A stretch of DNA of 64,000 bases from positions 1 to 64,000 of the forward strand of contig CH003196.1 of the NCBI GenBank assembly GCA_000149265.1, given 5' to 3'. The notes under the pieces are model-generated. The model saw only the letters and a program-made list of their open reading frames with translations. It made no database searches and was not told the origin of the DNA. The position numbers and the translations under genes were made by a program. Positions 13,780-24,200 of the stretch are shown piece by piece. How positions within the stretch are numbered: the stretch's first letter is position 1; every line of letters starts with the position of its first letter. Source of the stretch: Ciona savignyi. Taxonomy: Eukaryota; Chordata; Ascidiacea; Phlebobranchia; Cionidae.

Positions 13780-14310
13780 TGTGCAAATTCAAACTTGGAT
13801 TTCTGAATAAAACTTATATCCTCAAATTTTTTTACCAGACAAAAATACCTTGATCCCCATGTTATACAGCAAAAAACTTATTGACGTACCTTGACACAGC
13901 ACTGTATAACATGCATCATTACCGAGTCATCTAATAGCTTAAAATATATTTATTTTAATATTTGTAGTAGAACTATACTAAAGGTGTTGTGTGATACAAT
14001 GTTTTAATTATTTTCAGATCAGATTCGTTTGCTGATCTTTGTGACTGAGCAAAATAATAAATTAGGAACCATGAAGCAATAAAAACTTGACAAATACTTT
14101 AATAAATATTTGAACGGCCAATGCTGCTAATGTTTGGATACCATTTCGTCTTAGGATGAAATATGCAGTTTAATCGCTCGACCATTACATTGCATTTTTA
14201 CATTTTTTCACCGGTCCAAGTTTCATACACGAGGTTTGTGCGTGATTTATTTAGATTATATGAATACTGAGCTTTTGTTAATTGGTTGCGTCAGCATCCA
14301 GTCATACAAC
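13780..14310. repeat. Diverged local duplication, unit 1
   Basis: It is about 75-80% similar by eye to 15165-15670. Shared blocks are GACGTACC.TGACACAGCAC, TCTTAGGATGAAATATGCAG and TGAATACTGAGCTTTTG. No coding frame is shared, so this looks like a tandem duplication of non-coding DNA with a period of about 1.39 kb. Confidence 0.7.
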
Positions 14311-14812
14311 TTTACCGAGTGTCATTTAGTACGACATACCCCAAACACACAAAAAATACGACATACAAAAAAGCTAAAACTGCCTTACAATATACACACA
14401 AAAAACATAAATATATAAAATAAGAAGTTTTAGAACTGTACTTAAACTGGTGATCAGCCTTCCATAACGCCACAAAACTACAAGAATGAAATGAACTAAT
14501 GAGTTGAACTTTATAGAGGTGTTAAGCTGATATGTATTGGTTGTGACCAATTTTGAAAAAAATTATATCAGGTAAACTTCCGCCCGGCCCAAGAATACAA
14601 GCAAGACTACGGTTTTCCGTAGTTTTCCAAAACAAAAATTTACGAATAAAAACTAAAAATTGCATTATTTAAAATGTTCTATAGTTTACCCCAAAGGACC
14701 GTAATAATATAAAACCAATTATTATAATGCAGTATTGCTAGGTTTATAAAACAACTGGGCAGGTATAAATTTTATTGCAGTCTTCTAATACTCATCTTTA
14801 ACCGATTTGGGA

Positions 14813-15074
14813 TATAGGATAGAATATTCATGTTTATACCCATGAATGGGAAAACCAAGCGGGTTAACACACGGACAATCTTCAGATTACCTCGCGCCCA
14901 CTGTCGGGTTACCGGAGCTATTGCAGTATATAGTAGAACCCATTATTCTGATGGGTTCAGGCAATGTCCGTTAAGTGCCTTGCCCAATAACACAGCCGAC
15001 TAGCTAACGACCAGTTTTCAATCCGAAACCTTTCGGTTGAAAGGCGTCGCACTAAACCATCAGACTAACCGGTC
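14813..15074 (-). mobile_element. SINE family A
   Basis: A nearly complete copy that lies between the two units of the local duplication and ends at CAGACTAACCGGTC. Confidence 0.8.
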
Positions 15075-15164
15075 GGACAAGACTATAAATTCAAACATAC
15101 GCAAACAAAGGGTTTCCGGGCAAATATTTCCTTTTCTAAGAAATGCAATATTCCCTCATAAAAA

Positions 15165-15670
15165 GCCGAGATAATTTAAACTTGGATTTGTGAATAAAAG
15201 TCATTTCCCCTAAAGCGTTTGCAACATATTACAGACCTTTTACCCTGATGTTTCTAGGCAAACACTCATTGACGTACCATGACACAGCACATATAATAAT
15301 TTCCGTGTCATCCAATAGCTTAACAAATATTAGTTCAATATTTGTAGTTGAACCATTTAAAGGTTTTGTAACGTCATGTTTTAATTGTCCCAAGAACACA
15401 TTTATTTACTCATCCTCGTTACTCAGCAAAAAAAATATAATTAACAAACATGACGCAGCAAAATATCGACAAATCTTTAATAAATATTTGAACAGCCAAT
15501 GCTTCTAATGTTTGGACACCATTTCTTCTTAGGATGAAATATGCAGTTTAATCGCCTGACTATTACATTGCATTTTTATCTTTTTTCGCTGGTTCAAGTT
15601 TCGAACACGAGGCTTGTGCGTGATATAGTTTGATTATATGAATACTGAGCTTTTGCTAATCGATTTACGG
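15165..15670. repeat. Diverged local duplication, unit 2
   Basis: Partner of 13780-14310, with the same order of shared blocks and no gene. Confidence 0.7.
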
Positions 15671-15694
15671 AAATCCTTATGTGTGTTGTGAGTA

Positions 15695-15815
15695 GATATT
15701 TTTTACCGAGCCAAGTTTCGAACCCATAAAGGGTTCGTCACCAGCAACGTTTTTTTGTATAAGAGTCGGTATGTGTATTGGTCGCGTTAACCATTCGGCC
15801 ACACGACCGTACTGT
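15695..15815 (-). mobile_element. SINE family C (tRNA-Ser/Leu-like head)
   Basis: On the minus strand it reads CGTGTGGCCGAATGGTTAAC (A box), an insert with TATACAAAAAAACG, and then GGGTTCGAAACTTGGCTCGG (B box). This matches a tRNA with a long variable arm, but the spacing is too long for a working tRNA gene and several copies share it. Confidence 0.7.
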
Positions 15816-15981
15816 TGTGATTAGGTTATAAATACTCAGCTGTGTATTAATTGATAACGTCACCAGCGAAAAATAAAACTTATCGCAGGCAATTTATCTG
15901 TCGCTTAATATACACACAATAAACCCAAACAAAAATATCAGTAGATTAAGAATAATTCAACGAAGCTGCAAAGGGCTGCTC

Positions 15982-16262
15982 CTACCAAATAGCGTGCTGG
16001 GTTAGTGAGTTACCTTTCAGCCGAATGGTTACAGGTTTATATCTGGTCGCAAGCTATGCTAAATCGTTGTGTCTTTGGGCAAAGCACTTAGAAAATGGCC
16101 CAAGCCCAGTGTAATAATTCTACCAAAATGAAGAAAAATATCAACCATGCACAACACACTGAATAGCTGTGACAACCCGATGGTGGAGGCGAGGTAATCT
16201 GACGATTGCCCGTGTGTTAACTCCCCTTGCGTTTTTCCATTCACGGGGATAAATATGTTTAT
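15982..16262 (+). mobile_element. SINE family B (head variant, shared A body)
   Basis: The head reads CCTACCAAATAGCGTGCTGG in place of the CCGGTTAGTC head of family A. The body and tail (CACAACACACTGAATAGC, then CACGGGGATAAA) are those of family A. Confidence 0.75.
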
Positions 16263-16439
16263 ACCTTACTAAAATTTAGATTAGTGTTACATTTACCGGG
16301 AAAGAGACAAGAACTATTCTAAATGATCTTTATAAAAAATTATTTAAGTATCTTCAAATTAGATTTATTTACCGATGTTGTAATACATCCAAGTGCTTCC
16401 TGTCGAATTTCTTATTGTACCGTTAAATCATAATGTTTG

Positions 16440-16570
16440 TCGAGTTATTTTCGAGAAAAAAACGTTAAATTACGATTATCAATATAATTTCATACAAGTT
16501 TAAACCAATATTTGTAGCTTAAATCCTCACGTACGCAGTTCCCATAATTTTGTATGCGATTAGATATTAA
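16440..16570. repeat. Local duplication, unit 1 (partner at 19005-19150)
   Basis: It shares AGTTTAAACCAATATTT and then CTCACGTACGCAGT with 19005-19150. It is non-coding. Confidence 0.5.
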
Positions 16571-17039
16571 CAGTCTTGGCAATTTCCAAAAATAGGGGTT
16601 AGTTCTAAACCACAAACCAAATAACACAGGTGAACCTAAAGCTGCAATGGTGAAAGGTCAACATGCTAAATTGCGGCTATAGCGGTGTTTAACCAGTAAT
16701 GCTGGAGCCACTGTAAACCGAGGAATTTCGGTTTGTTTATTTAAGACGATTATATAACATCCTTAACCAATCAAAATCCTGCAATATATGGTACATATTT
16801 GTAACTGTTAAATTAAAAATGTTTAAAAAAACATTTGCTTTGTAATTTCGCGATAAAAAACGTCCGCCGGGAATATATTCATGGGTTTGAATATCTAAGT
16901 GAATCCTAGAAAATTTATTCTGAAACTATATTTAGCCGTTTAAATATAATTTTTGAAAAGATTTTTTTTTTCGGTTTATGTCTATACACTTGCTCACCAG
17001 ATGGCGGGCATTGATATTTATCTTTATCCCTGTCATGTG

Positions 17040-17175
17040 GCTGATTTACAGTTGTGTGGCCAGATGGTTAACGCGACCGATACATATTCCTACTCTAATA
17101 CAAAAACGGTCCGAGTAACGAGCCCACCATGGTGTGGGTTTGAAACTTGGCTCGGTAAAAAAAAAGAAGAAAAAA
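17040..17175 (+). mobile_element. SINE family C
   Basis: A box TGTGGCCAGATGGTTAACG, then TACAAAAACGGT, then B box GGTTTGAAACTTGGCTCGG, ending in an A-rich tail. It is followed directly by a second copy. Confidence 0.7.
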
Positions 17176-17283
17176 AGTCGTGTGGCTGAATATTTAAAGC
17201 GACCGATACATTTATCGAATTATATAAAAACGGTGTGAGGGACGAACTCAACCTGAATTCGAAACCCAGCCCGGTAAACAAAT
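17176..17283 (+). mobile_element. SINE family C, second tandem copy
   Basis: It starts GTCGTGTGGCTGAATATTTA right after the A-rich tail of the previous copy and ends with TTCGAAACCCAGCCCGG. Two copies in the same orientation lie head to tail. Confidence 0.65.
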
Positions 17284-17387
17284 AATGGCACAATGCAAGG
17301 GGCGTTATCACACCGGTCAGATTATCATCCGGTCATCGGCTATTAAAATATGTTGCATGGGAGTAAAACTTCTTATTTAGGTTATTT

Positions 17388-17495
17388 TTTTGGCCGGGCT
17401 AAGTTTCGAATCCAATATGGGTTTATCACTCGGATCGTTTTTGTATAGTTCGGTATATGTATCGGTCGCGTTTACCATTTGGACACACGACTGTA
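17388..17495 (-). mobile_element. SINE family C
   Basis: The plus strand reads GGCCGGGCTAAGTTTCGAAT, then TTTTTGTATAGTTCGGTAT, then CGCGTTTACCATTTGGACAC, which is the family C head read backwards. Confidence 0.65.
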
Positions 17496-18271
17496 TTTCT
17501 TATTTAGGATTAGTAAAACTTAATTCACTATGTTCAGATCCCTCCTAGCGCCAAAAACACAACGAAATATAAAGCGAGCAGTTTAGCGGTGGTAACGCAT
17601 CGGCTCTAAGCCAACGCATTGACCTACCAAGCTATATTTGGCCGGAAAACTGTGCCAGCTTCAGAATCAAACCAAAATCTATATTTAAAAAACAGGTAAT
17701 TTTCTCAAAAGTACATTACGCTAGACGCAAGTTTTATAATCAAACCAACGTTGCTCTGTGCCTCTACATTTAAAAAAAGAGTTAAAAAGTTTCTAAATAA
17801 AATAAGACCTATCATTTTTTTTTATTACAAAACGTTTTATGTTAAATATGTTCTTCACGTGATGTCAATAAAAAGCATTGGAAGGTATCAACACTATGAC
17901 TCATCAAACCACCACTTGACCTATGTACCTTATCAGCAGATCGGTCGCGTGGATGATTGTACAGCAAATATTTATGCTAAGTTTCCGACAGGATTAGAAT
18001 CAATACTAAGTTATCAATTTACCGAAACTACCGTTCTACCTAATGTTGACTGTTGGAAATAGTTGCACCGCAGGTTTTCACAGACAATTTTTCACTCAGA
18101 CAAAAGAATTATTGCTGAATACGCATTTTGTCAGTCTAATTTTATCATTTTACTGCCAGGCCCACACTTTTAATCAATCTATTTTCCCTTTTACTCCCTA
18201 AATTTCTGACGTTTGCCATTTTACATTTTAACATTTAGGTGACACATAAATGTTCTATCTTATGTATTGTC

Positions 18272-18561
18272 CTACCGGTTAGTTTTGCGATTAAGTGCGA
18301 CGCCTTTTAACCAAAGGTTTCAGGTTCGAAAGTGGTCGCTAACTAGTCGGTTGTATCCTTGGGCAAGGCACTTAACGGACATTGCCTGAACCCAGCGGTT
18401 TAATGTGTTCTACCAAATTGAAGAAACGTGTCTATTATATACAACACACTGCAATAGCTCCGGTAACCCGACGATGAGGGCGAGGTGATCTAACGATTAC
18501 CCGTGTGTTAACACCCTTGGTTTTTCCATTCACCGTGATAAACATGAATGTCTATCCTATC
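18272..18561 (+). mobile_element. SINE family A
   Basis: A full-length copy with head (CCGGTTAGTTTTGCGATTAA), body and the terminal TATCCTATCC. Confidence 0.85.
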
Positions 18562-18634
18562 CATATATAAATTTACTTTGTTTGCTTCATGTTAAAGGGT
18601 TTTTTCGCACTGACAGCCGTGATAATAATGCCAT

Positions 18635-18740
18635 TACGACCGGTTAGCTCAATCGGCAAAACTTCTACTACCGTTTGCAGAAAGCCCAAATGCTGTGTGA
18701 TCGAAACCAGCCACTGCATAGACACTCCTTTTCTGTCGAT
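18635..18740 (+). mobile_element. tRNA-like SINE head, unassigned family
   Basis: GACCGGTTAGCTCAATCGGC is a good A-box-like start, and GTGATCGAAACCAGCC is a weak B box. It could be the head of another SINE. Only one copy is seen here. Confidence 0.35.
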
Positions 18741-19004
18741 TTGTAAAATCTTGCCGCAAATTTTCAATATTAATATCAACCTTTTTGCCTTTATAACTGA
18801 TTTAAAAAAAGGAAAATCTATATGTTTTTAAACATTAATATATTTTTATTTGGCCGGTAAGGTGATGTGCTTAAATATTAAGTTTTAAGTGCACAAGCTT
18901 CAACATAACTACATTTAACCTCGTTATCTTGAGCACGGTCGTCCAATCCAGACAATTTAACCGGTAGAAAACGTAATTAACGGTTTCTGAGGTATTTGAA
19001 CATT

Positions 19005-19150
19005 TGATAATTCGATTTCTTTGTTTGCAATTTAAACAAAATGTAAGTCGTAATATTTGTTGATATAATTTTAAAGTTTAAACCAATATTTTTCACTTAA
19101 ATTCTCACGTACGCAGTCTTCAAGTTTGTTCCCGATTAGTGATTAAAAGT
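19005..19150. repeat. Local duplication, unit 2 (partner at 16440-16570)
   Basis: Shared blocks are as given for 16440-16570. It has no coding potential. Confidence 0.5.
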
Positions 19151-21220
19151 TTCTGCAGCTCCCCTTAACAAAGTTTAAGAGTTCAAAACGTTAAACCAAA
19201 CACCTACCCCATGTGAGCATAGGATATATTGCAACAGAAAAGAGCAATTAAAAAATGTGCAGCGATTGTGCGATGTTTTCATTTGTTTGATTATGATGAT
19301 ATATTAACAGTATAATTTAATAATAAAAACCGTGTTAAACATTTGGGTCTGCAAAAAAATGGAAATGAAAAATAACGTTTGAGTTACATTTTTTAAATGT
19401 GGGAAAATGCTTAAAAAATTAAACTTAAGCTATATAAGCGACTTATGTTACTTCTATACCATAAACAGCAATAAATTAAAAAAATTAATATAGAAAAGTC
19501 CATGTACCAAATAAATATGTCATTGGCGAAAAACACGAACCTTTGGTAAAAACCAGGAATAAGTGCAAACATATTTAAAGTAAAACACGTTAAACGATCT
19601 TTTGTATCTTGTCGTTATCCAACGCAAATATTTATGTGAATCTTCCAATAACCGGTCTGATTCATCGGAAATACCGTTCCTAGTCACCAGTTTAACAGAA
19701 ACGCCGTACTACCTACTCAGGACTAATATGTTTACATTTTCTCTATTATTTGGCCTTTTTCATATTTTGTTCCTTTCTTAAAACCCGTATTTTTAACACT
19801 TTTGCTAAATGTACGAATAAAATGTGTTTTTTGAATTTCGTTGCCTTCTCTTTTTTGCCTGCTCTGTCCTGGTAAAATATTTTTGTATTCGCTTGGCACG
19901 ACAAACCAAAAAAAAAATCACGAAACCCCGTAAAATTTATTGAAATATCCAACCATTGAATTTGCTTTATTTTCTGTCCATGTGTAAAATTAGCAAAATG
20001 GTTAAAATTTAAACACATATTATTATCGTTTCGACGTCACCATGTGGATTTAACAAACATTTTATAACAAATCGACGTCTACTGCGTGTTTATTTCGGAT
20101 GCTTGGTCGGTAAGTTTTATTGCCGCAATTTCTATTTTTTCACTTTACCGAACTAATAAATCATGAAGTAATAAGTAATCCGGGGTCCCAAAATAGAAGT
20201 TTATTTATGATTGGCCCTTGATGACAAACTGCATATTAAATATATGTTTGCAAATCAATAAAATGTGATATGTTTACGAACATGTTATACTTTGACCTAT
20301 TGTTTACCAAATACGAACAAAACAGATCTAGCATATTTTGTTTGCAAAAAGGAGCTATAAACTAAAAATGTGTTAATTTTTTTTAATATAAAAACGTTGT
20401 TATTAAGTAATAATATTCATTTGCCAATTAAGGCTAATGAGGGTCTTTACAGGATTTAATTTTATGCTCCAAAGTAGCCCCTTAAATTATTTATATTCTT
20501 CTGCAATTAAGTCGTTACATAACAATCACTAATTACTAGTAACACGTTATAATGACCTCTTCTGCAATCCGATATCGTATTGATTTATTGCGACCTTGGT
20601 AATGAGTCGGCATTGCTAGTTTGCGGCATTTGATTAATTTTTTAGGCTGAGTTTTGCGGCTGTTGAGCGTCTGCTAAACGCGGCAAACATCCATGCAGCG
20701 GATCATGCGTTCAAAGGTCATATTTATGTCCGTAATTTCCGGGTCGTAAAGGGTTTATCAAGGAAAGACTACCAAAGCTAACACGACGAGGAGAAATACC
20801 TTTGAGAGCGTCATGTTTCAATTTCCAGTAAAAATGTGTCAGAGTCAACATAGTAGTATATAAATAGTGATAACGGCTCCAATATCCAGTATGCCTCAAG
20901 TAAGGCATATAACGAACTCTATAAGACGAGGAATATGATAAAATCAAGTATTAGTTTTTTATTCTTAGTTTCGAGACATATCCATTGTTGTTTTATTATG
21001 CCATTGCTGGACAGAATGCATTAATGTTATTATTAAAATATATTAAGCACTTTAGGTGATGAGTTTTGTAATTCCTGACATTGTGTAGGGACAATTCCCC
21101 TTCAAGTAATATTAGTTTAGATCTATTTTTGAGTCTATAGTAACTTTAACCTTCATTTATGCTTTAAAGGTTCAACTGGTTATATTTCTCTCACCGTTTA
21201 ACCCTCACTCGGTAATAATT
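19151..21220. other. Intergenic, upstream of the sulfotransferase gene
   Basis: AT-rich sequence without a supportable gene or repeat. I see no clear TATA box before 21221. The sulfotransferase promoter probably lies near the right end. Confidence 0.4.
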
Positions 21221-24200
21221 ATGGGCGCCCCTGAAAACATCGGTCAACTTTGCTATCTTGGTTGCATGAAACCAACGATGAACAAGAAGGTTCTCGCGAG
21301 TCTTCTTGCAGCCGCGACCGACTACATTCCTGAGGGCGAGAGACCAGATCTTACGGAGTTCATCGAGTATTTCCTCAAGGAACAAACCGATGTGAAGATA
21401 AACGAGTGGAGGGGCTACAGAATGTGGATGGGCAGTAGCACTGAAACCACCAAATGGGCCTACGAGCACTGGACGCCCTGGAAAAATGATGTCATCATCG
21501 CTGCTTACGCCAAAACTGGTAAACTTAACATTTTATTACTTAATATGCTGTTTGGTTTTATTATATTTTTTAATAGTATTACGCCAAAACTGATAAAATT
21601 GCTATTTCTCACATAAATTGTTTTTAATTTTGTTATGATAATACGCAGTAATATGTTTTATTTATAATTCTAAAGAAGATTTTTAAAAATGTCTAATTAT
21701 ATTGTTTCTGTTCTAACGGCTTAGGCGAAAAACGTTATTAAATTCTTTATTTTTACAGGAACCACATGGGTGAGAAATATAGTCAGCCACCTTATTTACA
21801 GACGGAATCAACAGGCCATGGAAATGTACAAGAATCTGCACGCCTTTCTCGTCTACCTCGAGACTGGAACTCGTAAGTTCAATTTCCTCCCATTTCTATA
21901 CAAGATACGATATTAATTGTGTTTTTTTCAATAAGGCAAACAAAAGGAAATTTGTCCCTGTTGTGCTGTTATTTCGTAACATGTCTTTTTTCAATACAAT
22001 AAGGCAAACGTAAGGTTATTTTTTGCCGGCTGCGCTGAAATTTTAAAACACGATTTTTTTACAATTCAATAAGGCAGACGTAGCATTATTTTTTTGCCTG
22101 CTGCGCTGTTATTCCTTAACGTGATTTTTTCACAATTCAGACTTTTATCGTCCGGTATGATTTAACACGTTTTTTATATTTCAGCAATCAAGTTTGAAGT
22201 GTTGGACAAACTTCCGTGGAAACGACGAATCCTGGCCACCCACATGCCCGCACAACTACTTAACATGAAAAGAATTAAAGCCACCGGTGCCAAGGTTGGT
22301 AGATGATTCAAAAAATATTATTTTGGTAGAATGTGCAATAAATTTTATCCTTCAAATTGTAAAAATGTACGGTTGTGTAGCCGTACGGGTAAGGCGACAC
22401 ATTCATATTTTTATTCTATGCCAAAACGGTCTTGTTGACGAGCTCATCAAAATAATGTGCAGATAAAATGTAAATAAAAGGACACATCGACGGTTACCTT
22501 AACTTTATTCGAGGTCGACCTGGTCCACAATGGCTTAATTAATTGCGTTGCATTTTCAGGTCATCTGCCCGATTCGCAACCCTAAAGACCAGCTGGTGTC
22601 ATGGTACAATATGGCGAAGAAGCTCCCGGTCCCCAAGAACCACAAGCTTGTCAAGTCTTTATACCCGAGAAGTTGGGAAGAATTTCTTCAAGTCTACACC
22701 GATGGTAAACGTCACTTGTTACGTAATTTGTCACGTGGTTGGTGAAACTGATATTATCTTTTGCAAATATTTCATCAGCGATTGCAAAGTCATTAGTCAT
22801 TGGAATGCAATTGACGTAATCAAGCCCTTGTTACATAATCATAATTAAACACTTATGTACACGTATAACAAACATATGGCTGTTTTCTCAAGCATATTTC
22901 AAAACTAATTCGAGCCTAATTAGAAGCTATTCGTGCCATGAAATACTAGTTAATAATTTGGTTAATAATTAAAAACGAACACATTAATTTAAGAAAGAAT
23001 ATCTAACGTACTAATTGTATTCTACGTGGGCAATATTTAAATGTATTAATGAAGTTTTATTTAAGGTGAGCAACCTCTTGCTTCGAAGATGGGCGAATGG
23101 TATCCAGATTACCTGCTTTCGTGGTACAAACACAAGGACGACGGAAATGTTCACTTCGTTGCCTATGAAGATATAAAGAAGGTATTGTGTAATTTTCAAG
23201 TTCTTAAACCCAAGTAATAATATTTTTGTGAAATTATCTTCAAGTTTTTAAACTCAAGTTATAATTGTATAATTATCTTCAAGTTTTTACAAATCTCCAA
23301 GTCCTTAAAGGGGAACTGAAGTCAATTTTAAGAATTTCTTAATAAATGGAAAAAAATACGCTGATTTCAAAAATCAAATTAGTTTCTTCCAATATTTTTT
23401 TGTTAAAGAGTTATGAGCAAATGTGCATTTCATTTTATGTTAGGGGATTTCCCGTATTACGTCATTGACGTTGTTGAGATTTCGTGCCTATATGCATTGT
23501 ATACAATCATGTGCCAGTTTAGAGGTGAATTAGTAACAGAAGCGCCTGCAGGAGCGTTGTAATTTCGTTTTTTTATGGAGACTTAGCATAACACTTGTCA
23601 TATAGCCTTAGACAGAACAAGATACTAGAACAGAATGCATTAAACTGTAACTGCCAGCAATTTATAGAAATAAACCAGCCATCAAGCAAAGGCTAGACTA
23701 TGCAGTGGGAAAAGCCTATTTCTTTCATGGTTTACCTTGGCTGTTTGTATAATGTTTTGCTGTTGTGTATGTGGTGCATTTAATGTCTGCTGTTATTGAC
23801 TGAGCATTAGCCTACTGGTTGAGAATACCACTTATTGCATAAACTAGTTAATCCACAGTAGCCGATGTGTAGTCCGACAATAAGTACACAGCAAGCACTC
23901 AGATACGTAAGTGAAGAATATATATAATAGATCTCTACTTAACTACCCAAATAAGTTAATAAGAATATACCACTTTTCCAATTTAGTTCTTTTTATTAGA
24001 TATTGTAAAATGCCTAAAGTTAAGCCACTGAGAAGGAAGGAAGAGTGATTGGAGCTAATTGTTTTGCTCCGGGATGTACAAATTTCTATTACAGCACACG
24101 AAATTCCAATCCACCTGTGCTCTTCCATCGATTTCCTCACAACGACAAAAAACGGATGAAGCAATGGATACAACAATGCAAGCGTTCTAAACTACCTGGA

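Noticed and set aside
15695-17495. True tRNA-Ser/Leu genes
   Set aside because: A and B boxes are present, but the spacing and arms do not fold as a tRNA and several diverged copies share the same extra sequence, so these are SINEs.
17751-18062. 103-codon plus-strand frame
   Set aside because: Low-complexity, Lys/Tyr-rich product with no domain. Its central segment (GCAAATATTTATG…) recurs near 19620 without the frame.
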